64,000 nucleotides of DNA from Cloeon dipterum (Eukaryota > Arthropoda > Insecta > Ephemeroptera > Baetidae), in NCBI RefSeq assembly GCF_949628265.1, contig NC_088787.1, positions 35,266,844-35,330,843 of the forward strand. Reading direction: 5' to 3'. The notes beneath the pieces were generated by a model, which saw nothing but the letters and a program-made list of their open reading frames with translations, had not been told where the DNA came from and searched no databases. A program made the position numbers and the translations under genes. This document shows, piece by piece, positions 35,194-47,129 of the stretch. Each line of letters starts with the position of its first letter. Position 1 is the first letter of the stretch.

Positions 35194-37707
35194 TTATTTT
35201 TTATTCTTTTGAATAGCCGCCTGACGAAAAACTTCCAAGAAGACCTCTCTCTTGCAGTCATCAGACACGAAATTGTTCACGACATAAGCCAAATGCCTTT
35301 GGCAAAATTCAAAGCAGAACTTGCACAGGTCCTACAAGCAGAAAAAAAATTATAAATTATATCAAGTTTGAAAATAACTTAACAATTAACTGACCTTAGC
35401 TCCAAACAAAATTGCCTTCTCGAAGACAGCAGCTGCATTTTGCACTGTCAGACCTGTTTTCAGAATCTTTTCACACTCTTCCATCAGATCCATCACCCGA
35501 TAGAAGTGGGCTACGGCGAAAACCTCTGCAAAATATTAAGAATTGCAAATTGTTTTCCAAATAAATGCGACATTAAGATTTTACCAAGAGCAAGTTCAGG
35601 CGTGAAATCAACTTCATCCGTGTAGAAATACTTGAGGAACGCGTAGAAAGCGTCGTAACTGTGATCCTCGACGACCATCTCCCTGAAAGATATTCAAAGC
35701 GTAACACACTAAAATTACAGAGTCCTTAATACTTTTGGCAACTGTCCTTCCAATCTCCAAGGAACAAATTCTTGAACACGTCGCTGCCGAATATCAAGAG
35801 ATTCTTATGCACATGGATTTTCTTCCCCTCAACAATGAATGCGAAGTCAGCAGTTTCCTGAAAAACGATTGAGATAATTTTCTAACAGAGTGAACCGAAA
35901 TCTCACAGGTTTGTCAAATGATTCTTGCAAACGCTTGATTATCGGGCATTTCGTCTTGCTCTCAAGATTTGTAATTTGCAATTGAAGATGTTGGTAGGTG
36001 ATCGCTGGAGGAGAGGCATTACCAGTGAACAATTCGTCCAAAGACGAGCAGAGAGTGAGGATTGGTTCCCAAACATTTTGGCCTAAAATGAATTTTAATT
36101 AGAGAGAGTGCAAAGTAAGAATATTATTAATTTATACCACCACATCTGGCCCAGATGTAAACCTTGTTCTCTTCAGTGATTGCAGCGCACGCGCACAAGT
36201 CTCTTTCGTAACTAGTGACAGCAATGTCTCTAACCCTGTGTGAAAAGATGAGATAAATATAATATCCCAGCATTATTTTTTGTTGTGTCTTACTTTTCCA
36301 CCTCTGTAGAAATAATGGCTGGTCTCATGATCCCATTGGTGGTTCTCAACTGGCGTCGATCATTACTTCCCCATGAGAACACTTCCCCGTCCTCGGATAA
36401 AGCGAGAATGAAACAGTCTCCGCAAGCGATTTTGGAAATCACGACTTTTTCCAGGCCGACCACCTTGCAGGGACTGTGTACCTCCTCTGGAGTTGAAGAT
36501 GCGCTCAACCTGCCATATCGGTTGTCACCCCAAGAGAAAATCTAGAAAAATTAAGAGCGATTATATAATAAATACGAAACGTTTCATATGAATTTAAATT
36601 GCTAATAAATTTAAAAAAAAATAATAGCAAAGCGAAATTTCATTTCAAAATTAGGCCTTAAATGGTAATTAAAGGAATTTCTTGATAATTAAATAGGCAG
36701 ATTATAATTAAATTACATCGCAATTATTGTCATGGTTTACAATGTAGAGAGTCTATAGGGATTTATATAAAATATACCTCTCCTGAATGTAGGAGCGCTG
36801 AAGAAGAAAAATTTTGGCATGCAACCGAGGCTACAATTTTCCCATCCAGAAGTCCGCCAACCTTTTGGGGATTAAGACATTGGAAGTTTGCTGTGATTCC
36901 CAAACCTAATTGACCACGACAATTCCAACCGAAACCGTACACCTGCGATTCATGCATGGAAATTTAATAAAATTGATCAGTTGCACTATAAGTATTTAAA
37001 TTTCACCTCTCCCTCCGATGTTAAAGCTAGGGTATGTTACCCGCCACAGGCCACTTGGACAACCCTTTTCCGCCTTAGAAAACCTGAAATTTTAGTGGGC
37101 ATGGAGACAGTTTCTTCAGAGTTTCCTAATCCAAGCTGTCCATCGTCATTTTCTCCCCAAGAAAATACGGAACCAGATCCACTAATAGCAAACATGCAGA
37201 ATGAGCCAAGATCGGCAGCACAGACACCACATTCAATTCCTGAGTACCATAATTATCAGAGTTTTGCATGGTTAAAATCAACACAGATATTTTTTATGCA
37301 TAATTTTTACCTTCAATTCGTTGCCCACACAAGTTTTCAATGCGCTTGAGCTCTTTCACTTCACCTTGGACGCCAGTTCCAAGACACCCTTTTTGATTTC
37401 TCCCTAAGGCCAGCACCTCGTCATTTTTGAGGACAATAATTACGTTTTCTCCGTATGCGCCTGGAAATGAGAGGAAAATACAATACATATACATTTATTC
37501 AGACAAACGTGTGTAAATCTTCCATTCTTCTTTCCCTATTATATAACTTTGCTTCCCAAATGTAAGAAATCCAAAGAAAGATTCAAAATAAATCCATGAG
37601 TTAATTTACGATCAGTAATATTCGATTCATTTACCGAAAACGATTGAAGTTCGAATCTCTTGCGTCTGATAACCAAAGTTGGCCCACTTCCATTGCAATT
37701 TCGACAT
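35194..37707 (-). pseudogene. RCBTB-like copy E, one stop in exon 3
   Basis: Minus strand, start at 37705-37707 (MSKLQWKWANFGYQTQEIRT), stop at 35194-35196. All 11 exons are recognisable. Exon 3 has TAA where other copies have a Tyr, Asp or Leu codon (VACGG, stop, HTLALTSEGE), ending the protein after two RCC1 blades. The remaining exons are open. BTB: ETADFAFIVEGKKIHVHK. C-terminus: AAIQKNKK. Exon 5 lacks the standard blade (GSNDRRQLRTTNGIMRPA). As with copy C, a single late change in a preserved frame suggests recent loss or an allele. Confidence 0.75.
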
Positions 37708-37886
37708 GGCGAACTAACAATATTATATAAGGATCCACAATTTTGATCAAGACAATAAAATCTGTGACGCACGTAACGCTCAATGCAGATGCAAAGGCGA
37801 CTAAAAAAATACTGCCTCCAGGGCTTCCAGTTCCGGAGTCCAGCTGATATAAATTATCTCCTTGACTCACCGCCGAGGCAGGAGGC

Positions 37887-37898
37887 GTGGCAGCACTA
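37887..37898. promoter_or_regulatory. Upstream GTGGCAGCACTA element, copy E
   Basis: The same 12-mer as before copies B, F and G, about 180 bp upstream of the copy E start codon. CTGGCAGCTGGCAGC follows within 40 bp. Confidence 0.5.
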
Positions 37899-38914
37899 CA
37901 TAGCAGCATAGCATACTGGCAGCTGGCAGCGCGTTGATTACTTGAAGAATTAGAGTGAGCCGATTCTGTTCTCCAAACGCGCGGTGTTTACTAATTTTGC
38001 AATCGTACAAAGCAAAAAATGAATCCCATTTTACACTTCGACTGCGCGATTTCTGAGGATGGCTGAGTCGCTAGCAGGTGTATATAGGAATTTTTCCACT
38101 TCCTCTTCTTCCTCGATCGTTATTATTATAATGTATGATTTGGCAGAAAAAATCGAAATCAACAATCACAGTCACATATTTATTATATTATCATCTGATT
38201 GCGAGTGAATGAAAAAGTATGAAAACAAAATACCAATAATAAAATTATATACTAAAATATTTGTGCACCACATTTGAAAAAAAACTGCATTTCTTCGACT
38301 TTTTTAAACCAAATCATCCGAATAATTTTTTCTTTTTCCACGGAGAGTCTATCTCCAGTAACATTATCCCTCTAGTTGCTATAATAGTGCTCTTAATAAT
38401 ATCTAAATTAGCGAATTAAATTAACAAAAATTGGCTGCTAAGATTAGGGAAAATACAAAATAAATTCTTGAAGCATGTAAAATATTGCTACCTTGAATTC
38501 AAGGGTCCACCAAAGTGAACATTTTTACGCAATTAAAACAATCTGCTGGCAAAGATTATTGAGTTAAAAGAACTTGACAGTTACTGTCGATTATATTCCC
38601 AAAGTTAACAGAGGTCCGGCCACTTCCGCAGTCAGAAGGACATCATCAATGCTCTATTATGACCTCTTCGAAAGATAATTATCCTATTTTATGTTTTAAC
38701 CATTAAAAGGTCTATTAATTTTTAAACAGCTAAATTTTGAGTGACTGATGGATTCAGTTATTGAAATTTAACGTTATAGATGAGTGGCTCAGTGATGACG
38801 AGGAATTATTGCAATAGAACAACTCTTAAGAATTCACATCAAAAACAAATTTTGTATTTTAAACCAGCAAGACATAGCATGAACGCAATCAAATCAATGA
38901 CAAAAACTATTCCA
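37899..38914. other. Intergenic between RCBTB copies E and F
   Basis: About 1 kb of AT-rich sequence with no recognisable gene, exon relic or strong repeat. Confidence 0.4.
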
Positions 38915-41421
38915 TCAGTTTTTCTTTCCATTTGCCGCCCAGCGGTAAACTTCCAAGAAGACTTCTCTCTTGCACTCATCAGACTCAAAACTGTGCATGA
39001 CACCAAACCAATTCTTCTTGCAAAATTGAAAGCAACACTCACACAGGTCCTAATACATATATCCAAAAAATTTAACATTAATAAAATTGAGTCACTTTTA
39101 AATATTTATCACCTTGGCTCCAAACAGGATTGCTTTCTCGTAAACAGCAGCAACGTTTTGCATTGTAAGACCTGATTTGATAATCTTTTCGCACTCGTTC
39201 AAAAGATCAGACACCAGATAGAAGTGGGCCACGGCATAAACATCTGCAAAACGAATTATATAGAAAATTAGTCTCTGAATATATATATTTACTAATTACA
39301 TTGTACCAAGAGCATGTTCAGGTGTGAAATCAACTTCACCAGTGTAGAAGTACTTGAGGAATGAGTAGAAAGCGTCGTAACTGTAATTCTCGACGATTTG
39401 CTCTCTAAAAGAATTTCAGAGAATAAAACATGATAAAATTACACTTGTTCCCCTTCATATACCTTAGGCAACTGTCCTTCCAATCGCCAAGGAACAAATT
39501 CTTGAACACATTGCTGCCCAAGATCAAAATAATCTTGTGCACGTGGATTTCCGTCTCCTCGACAATGAATACAAAGTCAGCTGTTTCCTATAACGAGAAA
39601 AGAGATTTAAGAAATTATCTAACTAACAGAGTAAATAGAAATCTCACAGGTTTGTCAAACGCTTCTTGAAGACGCTTGATTATTGAGCATTGCCGTTTTT
39701 TCAATTGAAATTCTTGGATAGTGACTGGAGGAGCGGCGTCAGCGAAAACTTCGTCCAATGACGAGAAGGAAGTGAGGATTGGTTTTTCAACAAATTTACC
39801 TATTAATTTTAATTAATTTTAAGTGGTACGTGGAAGTAAAAGCATTTCGATGAATTTAATTTGTATGTACCTTTGCAATTGCCCCAAATGAAAACCTGTT
39901 TTTTTTCAGTGATTGCAGCGCAAGGATGGCTCCCGTAATGAGTGGCAGCAATTTCTTTAACCCTGTGTGACAAGATTAGTTCATTTTAGTTAAAAAAAAA
40001 ATGCCAGCATTTCATCTCACCTTCCAATATCTGTAGAAACTTTGATAAATTTTTTCTCGACATAGTCAGAAGTCCAATTTGCCAACGGCTGGCCCTCATA
40101 GATTCCCCATGAGTAAATTACCCCGTCGTCAGATAAAGCGAGAGTGACTTCGCCTCCACAAACTATTTGGGTAATTACGACTCTTTCCAAGCCGATCAAC
40201 TTGCAGGGACTATATTCCTTGTCTGAGGTAGAAGATGAGCCTAGCTTGCCTTTTAGGTTGCCCCAAGCGCAAATCTTGAATAAAGAAAATTTTTGTTATT
40301 TCCTAGAGTAAATTTGAATTGCTAGCCATTTGAAAATAGATGCAAAAAAACAGCAAAAATGAAATGAAGGTTAAATTACATTTGAATTTGGTAATGTAAT
40401 TATGCCACTTAACACTTTGGTATTAAAATAATTTCTTTATGATGATTATATAGAAGTAATTTCATTGACCTTGCAATTGCGCTACAATATGGGTATTACA
40501 ACACTAAATACCTTTCCTGATTGTAAGAGCGCAAAAGAAGATACTTTTTGGCATGCAACTGAGGTTACAATTGTCCCATGCAGCAGTCCGCCAACCCTCT
40601 GTGGAAGCGATTGGTTGTCTTTGGTGCCCAAACCTAATTGGCCATACCAATTCCAACCAAATGCGTATACCTGATTTACGGAAAGTGAAAAATATATGGG
40701 TCATTTACAAAATATTAGAAATTTAATTTTATACCTCTCCCTCTGACGTCAATGCTAGCGTATGTAAACCGCCACAAGCCACTTGAACAACCTTTTTGTG
40801 CTCTAGAGAACCTGAAATTTTGGTGGGCACTTTGGTGTATTCTTTTGTTCCTAATCCAAGCTGTCCGTCGCAATTTTCTCCCCAAGAGAATACGCCACCA
40901 GATCTAGAGATGGCAAAAATGCTGAACTTCAATTCACCGCCAGCACCGATGAAACCACCGTATTCAAAACCTATACCCATGCATATAGTTTTGCATAATT
41001 AAATTTCAACAGATATTATTGATATTATGTATTTCACACCTTCAATGTTTCGCCCACACAAATTCTCAATGCGCTTGAACTCATCCACTTCACCTTCAAC
41101 GCCAGCTCCAAGACACCCTTTTTGGTTTTTTCCAAAGGCGAGCACCTCATCATTTTCTAGGACAATAATTATATTTTCTTCCTGTGTGCCTGAAAATGAG
41201 AAAAATCTAATAAACATACTGTTTAAATTAATTTTGCTTCCACACAACTGTACAAAATGAATCCTAACAAATAAGAGCAGAGGTGAAAAATGATATTATG
41301 TCGTGAATTACATACACTATAAAAGGTATAAACGCTCGATTTTGTTACCGAATACGAAAGCAATGCAGATCTCTCGCTCCTGATAGCCAAAATTGGCGCA
41401 CTTGCGCAGCAGCTTAGACAT
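38915..41421 (-). CDS. RCBTB-like RCC1/BTB protein, copy F
   Basis: Minus strand, start at 41419-41421 (MSKLLRKCANFGYQEREICI), stop at 38915-38917, 11 exons, all open. RCC1 blades include ENDEVLAFGKNQKGCLG, GGVFSWGENCDGQLGLG and VYAFGWNWYGQLGLG. The BTB domain reads ETADFVFIVEETEIHVHK, where the GKK of other copies has become ETE just before the conserved IHVHK. Exon 7 is a few residues shorter than in sisters. Exon 5 is the most unusual (GIYEGQPLANWTSDYVEKKF). The end is AANGKKN. The leader just before the ATG has GGATCATC twice. Confidence 0.87.
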
Positions 41422-41543
41422 CACGAACCAGCAAGGATGATCCAGATGATCCAAGATTTCGATTATGGCAAAAATTCAGACGCAAACGCGATTCTTGCGG
41501 CTTCAGCTTCAGCTGTTTTGATGTCTCCAACATCTGCCTCTCC

Positions 41544-41555
41544 GTGGCAGCACTA
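41544..41555. promoter_or_regulatory. Upstream GTGGCAGCACTA element, copy F
   Basis: Exact copy of the shared 12-mer about 125 bp upstream of the copy F start codon. It matches Drosophila core-promoter motif 7. Confidence 0.5.
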
Positions 41556-41929
41556 GTATCAGCTTTAAAGGCTGCATTTACGACAAAAAGAAAGAGATCT
41601 GAAACTTGAGCCGACCTCCAGCCGCGGTATTATTTGAATTGCAATAACAAAATCCGAATGAATGAAAATAAAATATATTTAATGTAGATTAAAAGCTTTC
41701 AAATTATATCCATTTTAATGTTTATTTATTAAATAACAAAATTAAAAATAAAAATGTTGTCTCGTTTTAGCGTGAAATCAACTTTTTCTAAGGTTACAAT
41801 ATAATCAAAGAGTTCAAGACAATAATGTTTGAATTATTAAAAATATTTTGATCTTTGACCTATTTTAGTTTATCTACAAATTAGATCACACGTACCTCGC
41901 GCCATCACGTCATGAATTGAGAGATATAG

Positions 41930-42060
41930 GCGGGTGAAAACTCTGCTGTTAAATCTTTTAAATTTCATTTTTTTATCTAAACTCTTGGCAGAGTTGCACG
42001 CGTAAACTCTGCTCTTTTTTCTTTCAAATTTCCCGTTTTATTAAATTCTCAGTAGAGTTT
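41930..42060. repeat. Repeated AAACTCTGCT units
   Basis: Two degenerate units of about 65 bp (GCGGGTGAAAACTCTGCTGT near 41931 and GCGTAAACTCTGCTCTTTTT near 41999). A third piece (GGGCGTAAACTCTGCTGTTT) lies near 43021, on the other side of the hAT element. They probably belong to one older repeat that the hAT element entered. Confidence 0.45.
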
Positions 42061-42147
42061 GTTGCTAGACTAAAATTTTAGGAATTTTCCCTGCAACTCC
42101 AAAGTGGGCTCCCTCAGCGGTGGGATGGGAGTTTTCAGATTGCAAAC

Positions 42148-42978
42148 TAGTGCGTTCTTCGGGAGCAAATATTTCTCCCTGGGAGTCCCGCTCCCGAAAA
42201 AATGTTTCCTGTTACCGGAATTTCCAGGTGCCCTTACCAAATATTTTTGCCGGGAATTCCCGCTCCCGAATCTTATTTCCCGAATTTTCCCGCTCCCGAT
42301 TTCCCGCCAAAAATTTAAAAATCGAAAGTAGACACCATGTGCGTTGATAACTTAAATCTTAGCTCGCATATTTACAAATACAAACTTACTATGCTCTTTT
42401 ATTTTTCTGTGTAGAAGTTGAAAATTATACTTTGGAATGATTTAAAAATTTACTGAGGCAATTTTTACTGGGCCACGTTAAATACTACGTTACAAATAAA
42501 ATTCAATTTTTGTAAAAATGCAGAGATTACTCAAACAAAACCTAAAAAAATGCATTTTATATTTATCAAGAACTACTCTTTGACTCTTTCGACTCTTTTA
42601 AGTTGCGAGAATCATCACACGTCAATGAAAGAAAATTCTGTAACATTTTTAGTAATATTGGATGACAGAAAAGAAATATTACAGCTTGAACGCTTGAACT
42701 CCGCAAATTGAAATTAGGACAGTTAATAAAGTTATCAAACCGTGAAAAATATCTAATATACAAAACATTCCTAACAATTTTTTTAATCATTCAATGAAAA
42801 TTATAAGCTAGTTATGAAATATGAATTTTGACTAGGTTACCGGGAATTCCCGCTCCCGGCAAAACTTTCCCGCTCCCGTCCCGACCGTGGTTCCCTTCTA
42901 AAAATTTGGCTCCTGGCGCCGGGAATTCCCGGGAGATTCCGGGAGTCCTGAGACATTCCCGTCCCGGCGAACGCACTA
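42148..42978. mobile_element. Non-autonomous hAT transposon with 8-bp TSD
   Basis: An 831-bp element with terminal inverted repeats TAGTGCGTTCTTCGGGA (left) and the complement of TCCCGGCGAACGCACTA (right). It is flanked by perfect 8-bp direct repeats TTGCAAAC at 42140-42147 and 42979-42986. The duplication fits the hAT pattern nTnnnnAn exactly. Inside, both ends are rich in GGGAATTCCCGCTCCCG motifs that may be subterminal transposase-binding repeats. There is no transposase frame, so it must have moved with enzyme from elsewhere. The intact TSD and ends suggest a fairly young insertion. Confidence 0.88.
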
Positions 42979-43051
42979 TTGCAAACAAGTTGAACGCCCC
43001 CCTGCGTTCTTGGCGCAGGCGGGCGTAAACTCTGCTGTTTCCTAATTTTCA

Positions 43052-43233
43052 CACTGCAAGTCAGGGGTGAGAAAATGTCACTGCGCTGCATTGAGAAAAT
43101 TTCACCTCACCGCATATGTCACTATTCATTGGGTGGGGGAGTTTCCGCACCACACTGCAGTGACATGCGGCGGGGTGAGATTCGCTCACTTCACTGCAGC
43201 GCAGTGAAATTTTCTCACCCCTGACTTGCAGTG
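43052..43233. repeat. Foldback MITE, about 180 bp
   Basis: Long terminal inverted repeats begin CACTGCAAGTCAGGGGTGAG on the left and end as the complement, CTCACCCCTGACTTGCAGTG, on the right. The arms run about 40 bp and continue as weaker complementarity (CACTGCGCTGCA / TGCAGCGCAGTG). No coding capacity. Confidence 0.8.
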
Positions 43234-43289
43234 CATTGCATCACAGGCCCGTCATGTGAGACACGTCCAAGTTGAGCGAGATGATGCCC

Positions 43290-43500
43290 AGTTTTGCCCC
43301 GGGCTTGCGGGACTGCGTTCACGCCCACCGAGAAAAAAGTCAACCAAAAGGTGCCCATTGGGTGCCCGCGTTCGGTCACCCGGCTACCCCCCGTGGGCAC
43401 CCAGATGGGCACCCATTGGTTATACCGCATGTCCAACCCTTCGGGCACCCGCGAGTGGTCATGCCCAGAATTCGGGCACCAATTGGGCACCCTTTAAATA
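43290..43500. repeat. GGGTGCCC/GGGCACC-rich repeat block
   Basis: Dense alternation of GGGTGCCC, GGGCACC and CATTGGGTGCCC motifs, some palindromic. The same motifs recur at 43590-43815 and in the tandem array at 47.1-47.7 kb. Open frames here come from repeat composition and I do not call them genes. Confidence 0.6.
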
Positions 43501-43589
43501 ACCGTTCTTAGAATCTCTTAATTTGTACATAAAAAGTATAGCTTAATTCAGGGAGCGTAATAAATGAGAGGCCGAGAATATTCGTTGAC

Positions 43590-43815
43590 CAAAAGCTAAC
43601 CATCGGGTGCCCGGCTGAGGTTACCACCAGTGGGCAGCCAATGGTTACCTTTTGGCTACCTTTTATCTAGGGCTGTCAGGTGGCAGGTCGATTGACTCTG
43701 TTCGTTAAAAAAGATAAATTTGTAGCGCAAAATGACAGCCCTAGGTAAGAGGTAGCCAAAAGGTAACCATTTGGTGCCCGCCTGCGGTTACCTTCAGTGG
43801 GCGGCTAGATGGGCA
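43590..43815. repeat. Inverted repeat with GGTAACC/GGTAGCC arms
   Basis: ATGGTTACCTTTTGGCTACC with TAGGGCTGTCA (43645-43680) is mirrored by TGACAGCCCTAGGTAAGAGG and TAGCCAAAAGGTAACCAT (43732-43772), with a loop of about 50 bp. Flanks carry GGGTGCCCGG and GGTGCCCGCC motifs like the neighbouring block. Confidence 0.7.
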
Positions 43816-43934
43816 GCACTTTTATTGGATGATATTCATACAACAATTAACGTACAATTAAATAATACATTTTATACATCAAATTTGAAGATTTTTGATT
43901 TTTAAAAATCCCCGAAAATAAAATAATGTGAATG

Positions 43935-45095
43935 AAGGGTGGACTGTAACTCTTTACTGGGTTAAGTTATCACCTTGAAATTTTCATTGTCTATCCTAGT
44001 TTTCCACCATGGACAACTTATCAACCTACAAAAAATTCGCAGGGCAAAGGTCAAGGTCACCTTTTGCGACCTTTACTCAAAAATTAAAAATCAAGGGATG
44101 ATAACACCCTTAGATCTTTTTGGGGTTCAGGGCTGAATTGTAGCCCTTGAAATTCTGCACAAGCCTACCAAGTTTCAAAGGTGCAACAGTAGTTTTGCTG
44201 TAATTTGAATTTGAAAATTAAAATCCGGCTCGATGCCGCTCGATCGAGCACGGCCTTTAGTCGGCGAGTTCGCCCATCATTCGTCGAGAATATTTTTACC
44301 CATTCCATTTGGTTAGACACATCAAGAGGGCCCAGGGTAGACATACTGAGGTCGATACCGACCTTCAGGGTCTTTACCTGACGTGACCCTGAGATAATTT
44401 TTTTTAAAATATCAAATTTCATCAAACTTGGTGTCTTTCCGTAGGTTATCACCGGTCTACAGATCAAATATAAAGTCAAAACTGCTGATTTCAAATTTTA
44501 ACACTTTTAAACATCACGTCAGGATTAATGGCTTTCACAAATATTTCAAGAACCGGTTTCAGGATTGTCATTCGGCAGTATTATTGAGCTGTAAAGCAGC
44601 GAAAACCTATAAAAAGACACTATGATTGATGAAATTGGACATTTTCTAAATTATTATCTCAGGGTCTCGTCAGGTTCAGACCCTGAAGGTTGATTATGAT
44701 CTAACTATGTCTATCCTTGGTCCTCTTGACGTGCCTAATAAAATGGAATGGATTAAAACATCATCGCCGAATGATAGGCAACTCGCTGACCGAAGGCCAT
44801 GCACGATCAAGTGGCATCGAGCCGAATTTGAACTTGAATTTTCAAATTACAAAAAACGCTATTTTTGTGCCTCTTAAATTTGGTGTGCTTGTGCAGATTT
44901 TCACGGGCTACATTTCTGCCATGAACCCAAAAAAATCTGAAGGCTATCATACTTAAATATTGAATTTTCAAAAAATAAATGTGACCATGACCTTTGACCT
45001 GCGAATTAAAAGTCGTTCACAATTAAAAACTAGGTTTGGCAGTGAAAATTCGAAGGTCATACCTAATGCAGTTAAGTTACATTCCACCTTTCAAT
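43935..45095. repeat. Large foldback element, about 1.16 kb
   Basis: Two arms of roughly 450-500 bp face each other around a loop near 44,480-44,600. Matching pairs include GGGTGGACTGTAACT (43936) with AGTTACATTCCACC (45078), AATCCGGCTCGATGCC (44221) with GGCATCGAGCCGAATT (44812), and ATCTCAGGGTCTCGTCAGGT (44656) with ACCTGACGTGACCCTGAGAT (44376). The arms have diverged, so it is not recent. No coding sequence found. Confidence 0.75.
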
Positions 45096-47129
45096 AACAG
45101 AATAAGCAATTACAATTAAAAAAATAAATTAATAAATGTAAACAATTTTTCAACACAGTAAAATCGCGTACAATAGACTTTGAAGAACTGCACACTTACA
45201 AATTAATAAGATTTTATACTTAAAACTATAATAAAACATTATTTTTGAGGTGATGCAGCAATAAAACAAATAATGTTGGATGATTATAAAAATTTTACGA
45301 GTTCACCAGCAGTTTGGAATACCCCTTTGGCTGTCATTAATTGGCAACATCAGCTGCTACTTTTGATTTAATAAGATTCCAATGAGATAGAGGACATGGT
45401 CCTGCTGTGCATTCAACATTCAACCCTTAACCAATATAATTCTAATTGATGTGCTGGAAACCAAAAAACAGTAAAGCCAATCATCGTCGAAGAGTAATTA
45501 TATTTGTTTTCAATTTGCTGATGTTTCTAGGGTGAATGGTTGAACTGATTTTGGATTACAGCACATTAAAATGAATTATTTTTAGTCCAGAAGGCACTGC
45601 AGCAGTATTTAATGAAAAAAAGTGACGAAGGGAATTAAATTCAAAAGTATACGGCGGCATATCTACTGTTTTTTTAAATTCAAACATTAAAGGCTTTTGC
45701 AATTGTTAATTTTAAGCCTATGATGGTTATTCGAGTAATAAACTCAAAATTTTTGTTGCCACAATATACTGTCTAGCAAATACTTATCTTCATAAAGAGG
45801 AAGCCAACTTAATCAAAAAATATGCCGCAAACAAAACTAAATCACAAAACTAATTATAGGAATTTAATGAAGTTGTTACAAAATATCAGTAATGAGAACT
45901 AAAGTATTTGACCAGAAAAATGAAGCCTTGTTAAAATTAATTTTCAAGAGTCAAACATGAAACTTGCCATTAAACATACAAAAGATTACCACTTAGATTC
46001 CCTACTCATGTCGTTCAGCACTTTCTGTCAAAACACGAACGTTGCTTTTCATCTCAGCAGGAGCATAGTCCATGGTCGCATCAATTCCATTACAGCAGAA
46101 AATGGACACAACTGCAGACTACCCTGCAAAATAAAATACAATGTATTAATTTTCTACTCATTAATATCGCCATGCATTCAACTTCATACCTGAATTTACC
46201 GGGAGAAGTTTTGTTTAGTTGTCCAGGCCCTCTTGATTCGGATGTCCATATCGCGTAAAGGCAGCTATTCCCAACCAGAGGACATCAAAATCCTGATCAG
46301 GCTGGGACGCGGTGCAAGCCTGCTGACACACAGGATTGATTAAAAGCAATTTAAAATGAATATATTGATGTCAGTGTCCGCGCGCGTATTTTTGTAGCCC
46401 CCAATCTATGTAAATTCAATGATACCCTTACCTTTTGGAACATCAGGAACATCCACAATCCATCCAAGAATCCGTTTATGTTGTCGATTTGTCGAATAGC
46501 AACCGAAAACACGGCGAAATTCTTGACTAAATATGATGATGCAATCAGCGCGTCTCAGCCGTCATGCTTGTTTTCAATCGCTGAGCGACTGAGCCAGAGG
46601 CAGCCGGCAGCAGCTGGTGCTGCTGCCGACAGTGGCGCCACACGCGCGGCCTACGAGTGTAACAAAGAAACGCGCGCGATAATGCTGAGTAAAAGTAAGA
46701 AGTGCTCAAAGCGATTTAATTTATCGAGTTTAAAATGCTAATTGGTGTTTTAACCAAACAAATTTATAATAATTAATTTTTTATGAAACACGATCTCAAG
46801 AATTTACGTTGGTTCTGAGGTTGCCCATTGGTTAACCGTTGGGTAGCCACTCTTGGTTATCAAAGTTTTTTATTTATTTTTGTGCACTTTTACTATAAAT
46901 AAGTTTTAAAACCTTTAATAACAAAAATCAGACAAAATATGTGGGTAAAAACGAGTAAAGGAAAATTGTGCCCACGCATGGGTTAACCATTGGGTAACCA
47001 AAAGTTGACCCTTTTTAGCAATCTTTTTAAAATGCATAAAAAATGCGAATTTTCACTAATAAAATATAATTTTTTCTGTGCCCAAAAATTAACCCAAACA
47101 GTTCATGAACCGGTCACACCGCAGTTATC
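45096..47129. other. Gene-free stretch, 45.1-47.1 kb
   Basis: AT-rich sequence with no family I recognise. A weak inverted similarity (CAACATTCAACCC near 45,415 and GGGTGAATGGTTGAA near 45,531) suggests another old foldback. Near 46,800-47,010, TTGGTTAACC and TTGGGTAACCAAAAG motifs belong to the same repeat family as the block at 43.6 kb. Confidence 0.4.

Noticed and set aside
43215-43511. Several overlapping open frames of 70-90 codons
   Set aside because: The interval is built of GGGTGCCC/GGGCACC repeats, which leave all frames open by composition.
42148-45095. Search for reverse transcriptase, integrase or capsid-like frames in the repeat-rich interval
   Set aside because: None found. 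The repeats are short non-coding DNA-transposon and foldback types.
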